The notes below the pieces were generated by a model. The model saw nothing but the letters and a program-made list of their open reading frames with translations. It did not search any database and was not told where the DNA came from. Both the position numbers and the translations under genes were made by a program. Source: Pseudogymnoascus destructans (lineage: Eukaryota; Ascomycota; Leotiomycetes; Thelebolales; Thelebolaceae). From it: DNA of 64,000 nt. The DNA lies in NCBI RefSeq assembly GCF_001641265.1, contig NW_020167544.1, forward strand, positions 493,696-557,695, in the 5' to 3' direction. The first letter of the stretch is position 1. Each line of letters starts with the position of its first letter. Of this stretch, positions 21,252-32,952 are shown piece after piece.

Positions 21252-22004
21252 TGGGCCGATATTACCACATAGCATATCTCTACAACCCTCTATGATTCAT
21301 TACATGACATCACTCATACTACCACATGACATATCTCTACCAACTAGAGGCCTAGGAGCATGAACGATAGCTCTAAAAGCTCCTACGAACCTCTATGATT
21401 CATTACACATCATCGCTCTTTAGTTACCCACAAGATTGGTTAAGTTATGACATAATTTGTCTATGACATAATTTGTCTATGACATAATTTGTCTATGACA
21501 TAATTTGTCTATAGGGGTACTCTGACCTTGGACCTCCTTTTACTTCCTATAGGCTACGAACCTAAGAGATGGTTCTATGGGATTCTCTTACGTCGACTAC
21601 AGTTACCAAGCCTGTTAAGTCATGGAAAGTCTTGGAAAATGAGAGAACTACACTCCTTTAGCATAAATAGGATTGCCCTTTCCTTAAGAAAGGGCAAGCA
21701 GACAATACAGTAAATCGACTATCACATACTTCCACGTCTTTTCCAAGCTTCCAAGCATTCATCTTGTTACTCCTTGTTTCTGAAAAGTCAGTGAGGTGTT
21801 AACCTCTGACTTACCCCTGAGTTCCCAGACTCAACATTTGTTGCAACTTGTCTGAACCACTTCACTACATCACACACCTGATTGCTGCATTGTGGAATAG
21901 TCTAAGCTACAACCCTTTGGCTCTGTTTTCTAAGACAGTGTGTTGTCTTAGTCATCCCTTCCTTGGGTGGCTAGATTCTCACATCTGGTGCACCCACCAT
22001 TACA
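21252..22004 (+). repeat. 5' LTR of gypsy-2, 753 bp
   Basis: It begins TGGGCCGATATTACC and ends CCACCATTACA, and is directly followed by a leader and a gag frame starting at 22057. Four 16-bp repeats lie at 21448-21512. No matching 3' LTR is present, because the element is cut at 24635. Confidence 0.85.
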
Positions 22005-22056
22005 CCTTGTCTGCTTCAAGCTTCAACTATTTCTATAGCAGCACTTCGATACTACA

Positions 22057-24635
22057 ATGGAGGACGACCAAGCTCCTACAACTACTGCTGAACAGCAGAT
22101 GCAACAACTGTTTGCCTTTATACAAAATATAGCAAACAAACTTGAGAATTTGGAAAACACCTTTCAAGCCAACACTTCAGCAACACAATCCTCAACTCAG
22201 ACACATCATACAGAGCTTCCCACAGCTCCTCTGGCTATGTCGGGTACCCCAGGTGCACTTCCTAAAGTGCAAACACCAGATTTATACCATGGAGACAGGA
22301 GGAAGTTGAAGGGATTTCTTATGCAACTGGACATCTACTTCACCCTCAGGCCTCATCAGTTCACCTCAGACATTCAGAAGATATATTTCGCTGCCAGCTA
22401 CCTCTGTGGATCTGCATTCAACTTCTTTGAGCCATATCTTAGAAGACTTAGTGGCAACAACCAAAATACCACTACACCTTTGATTACCTCTTATGACCAG
22501 TTTCAAGAGGAACTTACCAGGACCTTTGGAGACATCAACGAAACAGCTACAGCAGAAAGAGAGCTACAGAAGCTATGTCAAAAGACCTCTGCTGCTCAGT
22601 ATACAACAGAATTTAGGAGAATCACTTCTCACTTGACTTGGAATGAAGAAGCAAGGATGAACTCAGCAAAGAAGAACGCCCTACAACACTTCAAACGCTT
22701 ATAGAGAAAGCTGTCAGACTTGATGATAGGCTTTTTGAAAGAAGAAAGGAGAAGAACTAAGACTGGCATCCAACAAGAAATTTCAACAATTACACCTCTA
22801 CACCAACTGCTAAGGACTCAGCACCTGAACCTATGGACTTAGACGCCTCTATAAAGAGATCTACAGCAAATCCAGCACCTCAGCCTACAGGATACCCTCA
22901 AAAACTGAAAAGGGGTAAACTTACCCCTCAAGAAAGAAAACACAGAATGGACAACAACCTTTGTTTATACTGTGGCAAAGGGGGACACAGAATTCAGGAG
23001 TGCTATTCAGCATGAGGGAGTGCTGATTCAAAACATATAGCAGCCTCAGACACAGTCACAACTGCTATTCCTGAAAAACTTGAAAAATCCCTAGCAGGCA
23101 CAACTTCAACTGAGACTATAACTTCTCCCCTAGACAACAAAGATGTGTCGATGGTGCTTTCTCAGAGTTTCACACACCTGTTAATCCCTATTCAACTCCA
23201 TTTCAAACAACAGGTGTTATCTACAAGGGCTATGATAGACTCAGGGGCAACAGGCAACTTTATATCTCAAGACCTCATCTTGACACACCAGTTACCTACA
23301 ATTCCCAAACGCACTCCAGAGTTGCTCCGAGTCATTGATGGAACTCCTATCAGTTCAGGTTCCATTACCTGCAACACCCCAGTACTCAAACTTGAGATTC
23401 CCCTAGGAAAATCAACATTTTCAGACACCATCTCTTTAGATGTTATACCAATGAAGTACCCAGTCATCCTAGGTCTTCCATGGCTTTAAAGGCATGATCC
23501 AACTATCAATTGGAAGCATTTATCGCTTGGGTTTAGCTCAAATCCTGAGCTCAATACTGAAAAAACCCTTCAAGCCTCAGTTACCCCTATTCAGGTCCAA
23601 GACTCAGACTTGTCCCAGATCAAGGATTTTGACCAAACTATGGACGATATATCATCTCTGATATGGGTTAAACCTTTCCAACCTGTCCTGAAGATAGCAG
23701 CTACTTCAGATTTGGAGAAATCATCTCAGGAGGTCATTTTGCCTTTAGCATACCAAGACTACTAACATCTTTTTGACAAGGCAAAGGCATCAATTCTGCC
23801 AAAGCACCAGCCTTATGACCATGAGATACCACTCGCAGAAGGCTCAATGCCTCCCTATGGCCCTATCTACTCTCTATCTGAATTAGAGCTGAAAACTCTC
23901 AGAGAATACCTAGATGAGAACCTTAGTTCTGGCTTTATCAGACCTTCTTCCTCACCAGCAGAAGCTCCTATTCTCTTTGTCAAGAAGAAAGATGGCTCCT
24001 TGCGTCTCTGTGTTGATTATAGGGGCCTTAATGCAGTCACTGTTAAAAACAGATATGCTTTACCCCTTATCCCTGAGCTCATGGATAGGCTCTCTTCAGC
24101 AAAGATCTTTACCAAGTTAGATCTCAGGGGAGCTTATAACCTGATACGCATCAAGGAAGATGATGAGTGGAAGACAGCATTCAGAACACGCTATGGTCAT
24201 TTTGAATACCAGGTAATGCCTTTTGGGCTTGCCAATGCACCTGCTTCTTTCCAAGCTCTCATGAATGATATTCTAAGACCTTACTTGGATATCTTTGTTG
24301 TTGTCTACTTAGACGACATTCTTATATACTCTTTAGACACTCAAGAGCATGTTCTACATGTTAGACAAGTCTTAGAGAAGCTATCTCAAGCACAACTCTT
24401 TTGCAAACTTGAGAAATGTCTTTTCCATATGTCTCAAGTTGATTTCTTGGGACATAGAATTTCAACAGAAGGCATTCAGATGGATCCTGAAAAGACAAAA
24501 GCAGTACAAACGTGGCCTATTCCTTCCAGCATTAAAGAGGTTCAGTCTTTCCTTGGGTTTGCCAACTATTACAGGAGGTTTATACCAAGATATACATCCT
24601 TGGCTTTACCCCTTACTCAATTACTTCACAAGGAC
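22057..24635 (+). pseudogene. Ty3/gypsy (gypsy-2) gag-pol, decayed and truncated
   Basis: Gag begins MEDDQAPTTTAEQQMQQ and breaks at 22704. Its zinc knuckle CLYCGKGGHRIQEC appears in another frame near 22965. A protease motif AMIDSGATGNFISQDL lies near 23230 and an in-frame stop follows at about 23487. Reverse transcriptase is readable from about 23850 to 24630, with the catalytic box [11 protein letters not shown] near 24305 and the thumb segment [13 protein letters not shown]. RNase H, integrase and the 3' LTR are absent, because similarity stops at 24635 where TTAGGG repeats begin. Several frame breaks make it non-functional. Confidence 0.9.
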
Positions 24636-24654
24636 TTAGGGTTAAGGGTTAGGG
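24636..24654 (+). repeat. Interstitial telomere-type repeat (TTAGGG, three units)
   Basis: TTAGGG, TTAAGGG and TTAGGG run in a row exactly at the point where the gypsy-2 reverse transcriptase frame loses similarity to its family (after the Lys-Asp-Leu codons). Confidence 0.8.
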
Positions 24655-25698
24655 TGTCCGTATACTAGAACTCGCGTAGCGGAGTTGTCGGCGACGCTAT
24701 TCTGGGTGTGTCTGGGTTATTTTGGCGCCAAGCGAAGGCTTTTTTAATGTTATGGGCCTTCCGAGCGTTCTGGCGAGAAAATCCTAAGTAGTGAAGAAAC
24801 AACCAGCGACTGCCGGGTGTGACAGCGCAACCTTTTACAGTAGAACAGGATTTAGAGATGTTCTTTAGCGACTGGCGATGGAGAAGAGAGGTTCCTTGCT
24901 TCTGATACCGATATATTTCGTCTGTACCTTCGTGCTAAGGCTACTACCCGCGGGCCGAGAACCATCCAGTGCCAACAGCGCTCGGGAATTGGCTGTATCC
25001 GACCCTCCAAGTACCGAAAGGCGTTCTCCAGCTTGTTCATGGTAGAGTACTCTGGATGGCCATGCGCATGCGCCGGCTGCCTTTCAAATGGCCATACAGA
25101 TACTCCATGTATTGAATATCATATGCACTGTAACGCTGTTACTGTGCTGTGCCGAATCTATTCCGTGATGGTACCGCAGCGGTTGGATGAACAAAGCCTG
25201 TCGGTCTGTGCACACGACTGGCTGGAGCCACCCTGCATGCTCGCCGCCATCATCTTGCTCGCCATATCTCTTCCACATCCCACAAGTCGAAGGCGTATCT
25301 ATGGCTACCAATGGTTTCCACAAGTGGAAACTCATCGCGCCGGCAATGCTCGGCATTTGTGCCGTATACAGTAGGTATAGGGCTGATCGCTCAAACAGGA
25401 GCTTCATGGGGCAGAGAGCGAATCACTGGCAGAACGTCGAAACTCATTATGACATGCACATATATTTTGCCTACCTTGCTCTCTCTGCTATACATACCTA
25501 CCTACCAATGAACAGCCTCGGCCCCGGGTGCCGTCCAGAACAACAGTCTTCCCTCCGCGTGATGGATAAAGCTAGAAGGTCGTTAATTACCTACCAATGA
25601 AACAAGATCGACATCACATGCCCGAAACAGCCCATGAGATTCTATGGATATTCAGCATGACTGGCCACGTTAATCTTCATAATATCTATAACTAAACC
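24655..25698. other. Gene-free region after the retrotransposon break
   Basis: Short frames on both strands lack any motif. GC content rises again relative to the transposon block. Nothing was supported. Confidence 0.5.
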
Positions 25699-26700
25699 TT
25701 ACATTCTTCCACCCAGGTCTTCCTTTGCGTCGGCTCTGTCCCAGGAGTCCTTCTCCATCTGCCTGACGTCTTGCAATATCTGGAGCACTCTCCTTGTGTT
25801 CTTCTCACGCGCCTCTTCCTGCTCTCGGTAGATCTTCTCAAACCCGTCCAACATGAACGGCCGGAGAGCGATCTTCTTACCCACGCGGTAATCGTACACC
25901 ACGATATCCTCCAGGCATCTTGCCGCCGGCCTCTGTTCTCGTTCCGACAATATCATGGCATCCAGGACAAACGACGACTCGCCGGCCGTTGGCATCTTGC
26001 GAAGTTTGTGAAAGACGGACACCTTATCAGGCCATGCCATGGGCTATCCTTTGTATGAGCTACTTCGAAAGAACCCGCTCGATAAGAGGGGGGGTGGCAC
26101 GTACGAATTTGTAGTCTGTCTTGATACTTTTCAGAATCATCCCATCTCCTAGCGGCGTGCACATCTCCATCCATTCCTGCTTATGCCCCGGATCTAAGTG
26201 CATGGCGATATTGCACGCCCAGTTTATCCTCGCAGTCTCTGCGTATCGTATATATATGACGTTATTCACATGGCCCTGTATCGGAATCACGTCAGCACCA
26301 ATTCGTCGCCGTAGGTGGGCAGACTGACCATGCTATCCAACTCACCCCAGGAAACCCTGTGTCCGAGCAGGCCAGCTCTCTTCTCGTCCGTCAAGAACCC
26401 TTCACTTCCTGCAAGGAGCTCCTTCCAGTCCTGTCCCAGTATTTTGCATATCTTAGCCGCTTGCTGCACCTGCTCCGCATTCATACCAAATGTCAAGCAT
26501 TTGCCGATTCGTAGCTTTGTATCGGAGAGCCACTTTGGAGACAGCGCAGGCAGTCCAGCGCTCTTCGAATGCGCAGCTGCATCGCTACTGGAAGGCCGAC
26601 TCGAAACTCTAGCAGTGGAAGCTATTGAGCGCGAAACCCTGGCTTGGGAGACGCATTGAAGTGATCGTGTTCGTCCGGTGAGGACGCTGGCTCCTATCAT
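25699..26700 (-). CDS. Mitochondrial-type hotdog-fold acyl-CoA thioesterase, 295 aa
   Basis: Exons on the minus strand are 26700-26329, 26275-26105 and 26043-25699. The two GT-AG introns (53 and 61 bp) keep frame at phase 0. The N terminus (MIGASVLTGRTRSLQCVSQA) is rich in Arg and Ser without acids, typical of a mitochondrial targeting sequence. The spliced join WGELDSM-GHVNNVIYIRY is the hallmark of the 4-hydroxybenzoyl-CoA thioesterase-like hotdog fold, where this Asp and the GHVNN loop form the active site. The next segment, DYKF-PMAWPDKVSVFHKL, and a strand ending in DAMIL continue the fold. A Glu/Arg-rich helix ends the protein. The substrate is unknown; fungal relatives are usually annotated only as thioesterase/thiol ester dehydrase-isomerase. 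It shares a 346-bp divergent promoter with an LYR-motif gene. Confidence 0.85.
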
Positions 26701-27046
26701 GGCAGCGCTTCAGACGGGCGCATCTAAATATAGAGAAAACCTATGGAGAATAGGTAATAACTGCTGTATATTATATTGATCTGGCCCAATGCCCCTGAGA
26801 TGCCGAGATACTCGTCGGGGGTAACGGTCACCGTCGCTCCAACCCCACGTAGAGAGACGCACGCACGGACCAAGGTACGAGGCCATGACGTGACGCTACG
26901 GCTTACCCGAGCTACTCGATCCACTATACCCGACAACTTCTGAAGCTCTTTACTGTGCAATACCGTACAATCGAGCCACTGACTTGTCCGACAACTTCTA
27001 GATATTCAGAGAAGATACTTCATTTGCTCCGGCTGAGCTAGTTGAT
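26701..27046. promoter_or_regulatory. Divergent promoter between thioesterase and LYR-motif genes
   Basis: A 346-bp interval separates two start codons pointing away from each other, both for predicted mitochondrial proteins. No specific binding site is claimed. Confidence 0.5.
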
Positions 27047-27478
27047 ATGGCCGCCGTGAAAGATGGACTGAGGAGAGAGGTGATTGCGGTGTATAAGGGT
27101 ATGACGCCGTGGTTTTCTACATGGCATATGTGGGCTATGCTAAATTGCCATACAGAGCTTTTAAATCTAGGAAAGGACTATCCCCTTGGCTACAGCTACT
27201 TTAGGCCCAGACTGCACAAGGCATTCTCTAGTCAGTCTGGGTTGACGGATGAGGCAGAGATTCGAAAAGGAATTGACAGGGCATATTTTGTGAAGAAAGG
27301 TATGATCCGATTTAATGTTTGCTTTTCAAGAACAAGACTAATCTGCGCCGCAGAGATCGAAGCATTGTACGTCCATACACCACCCTATACCTGGGTAAAA
27401 AAACATTGCTAAATATATATATGCAGATACTCTCTGAAGAAGTACAGATCACTGCGTCAAAGCTATTATAAGCCGTGA
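27047..27478 (+). CDS. LYR-motif protein, LYRM5/ETFRF1-like, 86 aa, four exons
   Basis: Exons are 27047-27098, 27156-27299, 27354-27366 and 27427-27478. The third is only 13 bp, and all introns are GT-AG. Spliced, the protein reads LRREVIAVYKELLNLGKDYP at its N-terminal third and EIEALYSLKKYRSLRQSYY near its end. This matches the family of animal LYRM5 (electron transfer flavoprotein regulatory factor 1), including the LYR-type motif at the first helix, the GxDYPxGxxYF segment and the C-terminal YR-rich helix. LYR proteins work in the mitochondrial matrix with the acyl carrier protein; LYRM5 removes FAD from the electron transfer flavoprotein. The unspliced frame would read into the introns and give a wrong 121-aa product. 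Confidence 0.9.
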
Positions 27479-27602
27479 AAGGGCCATGGGGGGATGGCAC
27501 TAAAATATGGGTTTATCAGTTGCTCAACCTCAAAACATGAAAAGCCACGCTCATGCCCATGGTCGTTTGCGCCGTATGAAATGACAGGCGCACAATCAAG
27601 AC

Positions 27603-29129
27603 TCACAGCAGCTCCATGTGAGGTATCTTCCACTCATTCCCAGGATGTGGATCTGGCGGGTACGGCATGGGCTTGTCTGGCTTCTCATCGGAGGGCTTTG
27701 ACTTCGTCTTCGGCGAGTCCCTCTTCGTCGCCCACCAGGCACCGACCTCCAAACACTCGCCCCACGACGTTCCGTTTTGGACGAGAAGGTCATTCATCAT
27801 GTCGCCATACCAGCGATCCCATTCGTCTTGACTCTTCCCGCTCGCTTCTCGTAAGAATGGCTCCAGGCTCTCCATGTATTGGACCAATGTTAGGAGAGCT
27901 GTGTGTCGAAGGGCTGTTTGGCCAGTTGTGAGGACCTTCTTGCCTGAATCCGCCTCCTTTCCTTTGGGGGAACCCTCAGTGCCAGCGCGCTCCCATCGGA
28001 CCTCACCGAGAGGAATAGCTAGTCTGCGGGACTCAATGTCCGCCAACTCTGGTTCCTGGAGAAGCAGCGATGCCATGATCGTGCATGGTATTGCCGAGAG
28101 CCCTCTGGCGTCGAAGGCCTTTGTAAGCCAAGTGTTGTATTCGGTCAGATATGGATTTTGCGCTTCCGTAAATGGCGTCTGAGCCGTCAATATATATGTA
28201 CCAGTTCCCTCCGCTTGTGCCGTGTCCTCGTCTTCGCTGTCGCTGTCCTGGGATGCATGCGTTGGGTTATGTGATAGTACCATGCGAATCGTGTGGTCCC
28301 CATCCCACACCTCGATTGCGCCACCAGGGCGTAGTATCCGCAGGTATTCGTCCATGAGATCCGCCGTCATGCTCAGTTGCGAGGAGATCATGCTTAGATC
28401 CTTCACCATGACAAGGTCAAACTCTTCATCCTGGAATGGAGTCGGTAATATTCGTAAATCGTGTTGGACAAATCGCCATTTCATCCCGCTCGTGCTGTTA
28501 TCGGCCGATAGAGGGGCAATGTCGATGCCTGTGAAGGAGACGCTGTGGCCTTGTCGGGCAAAATGTTTGTGGCACAACGCACTCCAGTAACCATTCCCAC
28601 ACCCAACCTCCAGAACCTTCTTGGGAGGGGTGTTCCGGAAGTTTGGTGAACAGACCGGCCCGCCAAACACATTTACGAGAAGCATGGTGCGTAGGACCTG
28701 GCGGTGCATTTCTGGAAGGTCCACAGGTAGGGGGTACCGCAGAGTTGGATCGGCGAGATATCGCCGGGTGTTACGCATGGTGAAGGGACGTCGAACATAG
28801 TCGCCCTTTGCTGGGGCGCCGCCTAGCAGTGACGGAGTATTCGTGCTTGAATTTGTGAGGCTGGTACTCGATAAACTCTGAGCTCTCCCATGATGTGTCT
28901 GCACGCGCTGGGTCGGCTGCAGGCTATACAGATGTCGATCCAGAACTGCGGTTCCAGGGCCAACCACATACGCGGACGCGAACTGAGGGCTGAGCGAAGG
29001 CGGTCTTTGTGTCTTGCGAGGTTTGGCTTGAGAATGGGTTTGAAGAGAGGAAGTTTTGGAATCTGTCGAGCTGTTGGTGATGGTGGTGATGGAGTGGAGC
29101 TTGTCTAATCGAGGCGACGAGTCCCCCAT
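27603..29129 (-). CDS. SAM-dependent methyltransferase, 508 aa
   Basis: A single frame from 29129 to 27603. After about 110 disordered Ser/Thr-rich residues comes a class I methyltransferase fold: motif I KVLEVGCGNGYWSALC near residue 172 (SAM binding), an acidic strand-2 end FTGIDIAPL, motif II-like FDLVMVKDLSMI, and RILRPGGAIEVWDGDHTI. An insert with acidic DSDSEDEDTAQ follows. The C-terminal part ends with a Trp-rich helix, ECLEVGAWWATKRD. This layout occurs in fungal proteins of unknown substrate. The gene is convergent with the LYR-motif gene (124 bp between stop codons) and divergent from Ccr4. Confidence 0.8.
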   Translation of the reverse strand: MGDSSPRLDKLHSITTITNSSTDSKTSSLQTHSQAKPRKTQRPPSLSPQFASAYVVGPGTAVLDRHLYSLQPTQRVQTHHGRAQSLSSTSLTNSSTNTPSLLGGAPAKGDYVRRPFTMRNTRRYLADPTLRYPLPVDLPEMHRQVLRTMLLVNVFGGPVCSPNFRNTPPKKVLEVGCGNGYWSALCHKHFARQGHSVSFTGIDIAPLSADNSTSGMKWRFVQHDLRILPTPFQDEEFDLVMVKDLSMISSQLSMTADLMDEYLRILRPGGAIEVWDGDHTIRMVLSHNPTHASQDSDSEDEDTAQAEGTGTYILTAQTPFTEAQNPYLTEYNTWLTKAFDARGLSAIPCTIMASLLLQEPELADIESRRLAIPLGEVRWERAGTEGSPKGKEADSGKKVLTTGQTALRHTALLTLVQYMESLEPFLREASGKSQDEWDRWYGDMMNDLLVQNGTSWGECLEVGAWWATKRDSPKTKSKPSDEKPDKPMPYPPDPHPGNEWKIPHMELL

Positions 29130-29946
29130 TCGGTCGGCTGTGCCACTGTTGACAACATGTGTGGAGCGGACTGTGGCGGTTATGAAACACGGGATTTGCT
29201 TAGGCGGGATGGTAGATTTTATAGAGATGTTATGGGGGACATATATATGTTAGGAGACGCGATATTTTATGATCCTATAAAAGGATATGTATGGAATATC
29301 TAGGGAAATGAAGTAGTTGACAAATCCCTAAGGATTCCGTATTTCCCATGTGTGCGGGGAGAGGTTCTCCCTAACTTACCTTCGCTTCTGGTCACAGCCC
29401 AACCTCGCTCGTCCCGTGATTGTGGCGCTATTCCAGATCGCGTGTAAGATCCCCGATAGAGTAGATCTCTAGCTTGCAATTGACAGGCCGCCGTCCCATC
29501 CACAGTCAACGTCCTCTGAACCTAGAAACCAACAGACCCCCGAGACAAGAGGTTGCCTGCCAGATTGTGTTCACCTGGACTGCAGTATGCTATCTGAGTA
29601 CGGTGCGTTTGGAATCCCTTGATATCAGTGGGGCTCACGTTGGGGAGCCTTGGTGGAAGCTTATATCTCCCGGTGTATGCGCGCGCCGTCGAACCTTGCT
29701 GACCCCCACGTGTAGCATGACGCACGATTGACCTCAACCAACGTCCAATCTCAGGCATCAGATACTCGCATATCACCTACGTGAACAGACCTATCTAAGA
29801 CGGTCTACCGACATCTCTCTGCATTATCGCAACTGCCATACGAATACCTATGTGCCTGGAAAGAAGAACACGACGCACCCGACCACCCATATCAAAAGCA
29901 CGCTGAGTGCTGCCCGCGACAATCACCTAGACTGCGGCGTATTTAG
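29130..29946. promoter_or_regulatory. Divergent promoter region, methyltransferase and Ccr4
   Basis: An 817-bp intergenic interval between two start codons facing apart. It probably holds the Ccr4 5' leader. No discrete element was recognised. Confidence 0.45.
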
Positions 29947-32164
29947 ATGGCCGATGGTTACAGGTTTCCGCAGGCGAGCGCAGGAAGCTACTATCCCCAT
30001 ACACAACATCAGCTTGCGAGGCACACGCGAAACCCATCTCCGCCGAACAGAGCCACATTCATATCAGACGACCAATCCCCACCATCGCCCACACAGTCCT
30101 CAGCGGAACGGCTGTACAGCATGTTTAACCAGGGCCACCAGCCAGGCCAGCATGGCCGGCCGACCACGGCCAACCGTCTACCCATAATGTACAACTTCCA
30201 ACACCAGACTTCCCACCAACAAACCCATACACAACACCACCAAGATCATACGCACACGAATGGAAATGTGGCCCACCATACTACCTATTCATCGGGTGTC
30301 CTATCCAACTCTACACCAAACTTTACGCCAGCTACCCAGACTGGCCACGTCACGCCCCAAAGAGGCGCGCAGACACAAATAACCGAACATTGGGCGGAGC
30401 AATTGAAGGTATACAAGGAGACTGAGCGGGCACATAACATAATGCTCGACCAGCATGCGCCGAACTACTATGCGAGGACAAAGGGGCACGAGAATCGGAG
30501 CATACCTGCCGAACCCGCAGCAAATGAGGATACCGAGGACAGAGGCCGGCCGTCAAACCAGGATGGCCCCATCAGGAGGCAAGATTGGCACAATATGGAC
30601 ATCAGCGGCCAAGGCCTAAAAGTGCTGACCCCTCCACTGTTTGCGTATACCTTTTTAAATGAGCTTTATATTGGGTCAAACAAGATCACGCACATCCCGG
30701 CCTCAATTGGAAAACTACGCCAGCTCAGGTACCTGGACGCGTCCAATAACCAATTGTCAGATTTGCCGCCAGAACTTGGCATGTGCGTTTACCTGAAGCA
30801 CCTTCTCCTCTTTGACAACGATCTCAGGACGCTACCAAACGAGCTCGGTTCGCTGTATCATCTGGAGATGCTGGGAATAGAGGGGAATCCCCTGGACATT
30901 GGCTTGAAGCGAGAGATTATGGAAAATGGCACGAAGGCTCTGGTCCTCCACCTGAGAGAGACTGCACCTGGTGAGTTGTTTTGCAATGCTGTGTTGGGTT
31001 GTGCTAATTAACTCAGTTCCCATGCCCCCACCCCCACGGGTGATGCTAGAGCTCCAAGAAGCATTGGAGTCTGAAGAGCATATCAAGGTATTCTCGTACA
31101 ATACGCTCTGCTTCAAGATGGCTACAGAGCAAATGTACGGCTATACTCCGTCGGAAGCCTTGAGCTGGGATTACCGCAAGGAGCAGATCCTACAAGAAGT
31201 CCAAGCATCAGACGCCGACTTCATAACTCTCCAGGAAGTTGATAATGACAGCTTCAAGGAGTTCTTCAGCATGAAGCTGGCGTACAACGGCTACAAGGGC
31301 GTATTCTGGCCGAAGTCGAGAGCGAGGACGATGTCGGAGAAGGACGCCAAGGTGGTTGATGGATGCGCCACCTTTTACAAAGGCAACAAGTGGATCCTGC
31401 TCGACAAGCAGCTCATCGATTTTGCCAACATCGCAATCAACCGGCCTGATATGAAGAACCAGCATGACATTTTCAACCGTGTCATGCCAAGAGACAACAT
31501 CTCGGTTGTCACATTCTTCGAAAACAGACTCACCGGGGCGCGCGTGGTTGTTGTCAACGTGCACATCTACTGGGACTTGGCCTTTTCCGACGTCAAGATC
31601 ATCCAAACGGCGATTCTCATGGAGTACGTGACAAAGCTGGCCGATAAATATGCCAGATGGCCAGCCTGCAAGGACAAGAAGGCATATGGCATGGACAACG
31701 ATGACCAAGGCGAGCCAGCACCGTCGATGGAATACACCAACACCCAGCTGCCGCTGCTCGTCTGCGGCGACTTCAACTCCACGCCAGAGTCGGCCGTCTA
31801 CGAACTGCTCGCGCACGGCTCCCTTGAGCCAAACCACAGGGAAATGGGCGATTACCAGTACGGAAACTTTACACGTGATGGTATGCAGCATCCGTTCTCC
31901 CTGCGCTCGGCGTATGCAAACCTGGACGGCACGCCCGAAGCGCTCGCGTTCACGAACTACACACCGGGATATACTGGAATCCTGGACTACATCTGGTACT
32001 CGACGAATGCGCTGGAAGTTACTAGCCTCCTGGGGCCAGTCGACCCCGAGTATCTGAAGCGGCTGCCCGGTTTCCCAAACTACCACTTCCCGAGCGACCA
32101 CTTGAGCTTGTTGGCTGAGTTTACATTGAAGAAACAGGGCAAAGACAGGAAGGGGGATAGGTAG
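29947..32164 (+). CDS. CCR4: CCR4-NOT deadenylase catalytic subunit Ccr4, 723 aa
   Basis: Exons are 29947-30970 and 31017-32164, with a 46-bp GTGAGT...CTCAG intron. The N-terminal 200 residues are Gln/His/Pro/Thr-rich. Leucine-rich repeats follow at about 215-325 ([20 protein letters not shown] and [15 protein letters not shown]), the part that docks on the NOT1 scaffold. After the intron comes an exonuclease-endonuclease-phosphatase domain: FSYNTLC near 368, TLQEVDND near 412 (catalytic Glu), VNVHIYWD near 520, VCGDFNSTP near 590 (Asp/Asn) and [11 protein letters not shown] near 700 (Asp-His). All expected magnesium-binding and catalytic residues are present, so it should be an active poly(A) exonuclease. 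LRR plus EEP in one protein is diagnostic of Ccr4. Confidence 0.95.
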
Positions 32165-32952
32165 GCGTCAGGGGTGTGGTGTGCGCGGTGGGTATCATAT
32201 TCAGGAACTAAGTTTGGTGGTGTTTGGTGGACGTTTTTGCGGTCAGTCGATGTAGAATTAACGTATAAGCCTCGAAGATGATGATGTGAGTTATGTGTAC
32301 GCGTACTGTAATGATTTTATGGCGATGCGATTCTGGAACATTCCTGTGTTTACTATACGACTCCTTTGGAGAGAGAGAGACTCTACGTGGCATGATAATC
32401 TCTTAAGAACTTGGCAAGTTTCAATTGAGGCACGTGCAAAAAGGGTGGCTTTGGCGACTATTCCGCATCTGGCGCAATATGCTGCTGCCCACGTGCAAAT
32501 CTCCCAAATCTGCTTTGGGGAAGAAGTAAGTCGGCGAGTGGCGAGTCGGCGATGAAATTAACACTCTCGGATGGCCGTTCTTCCGAAACCCTCCATGCAA
32601 ACTAGGTACAAGTATACGAGATACGAGGGTTACAAGCGGCAGCCTACGAAAATAGTAGAAGCTTGGCTGACATTTTATGTGGATATTGGATATTGGACAT
32701 TGCACGCTCGGTTACTGAACGAAGGAGGGTGGTGGTGAGTTGTAATTTGCGTAGATATGTCGCTAGCAGCGTTGTCGAAGTGCTAGAGTATAAGTGAAAA
32801 GGCTGAGACGCCCAGCTCAGAAACAGCCACCATCTTGGACGGAAGACCACCAAACTCCGGGTTGGCATTCTAATATTACCCTGCGCTATTCAGCGCTGTC
32901 TGCCTTGATAGTGAAGTGAAGTGCTCAACGGCCTACGCGTCAACCCTTCAAA
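32165..32952. other. Intergenic region
   Basis: The 3' flank of Ccr4 and 5' flank of the ABC transporter. No gene, repeat or RNA was recognised. Confidence 0.5.

Noticed and set aside
20586..21713. Two identical 61-aa frames on opposite strands
   Set aside because: They are the same LTR sequence in two orientations; LTR sequence, not genes.
24852..25600. Overlapping frames on both strands between the telomere repeat and the thioesterase
   Set aside because: None has a motif, start context or splice partner; treated as non-coding.
31208..32101. 297-aa minus-strand frame opposite Ccr4
   Set aside because: Covers the conserved exonuclease domain in antisense; no features of its own.
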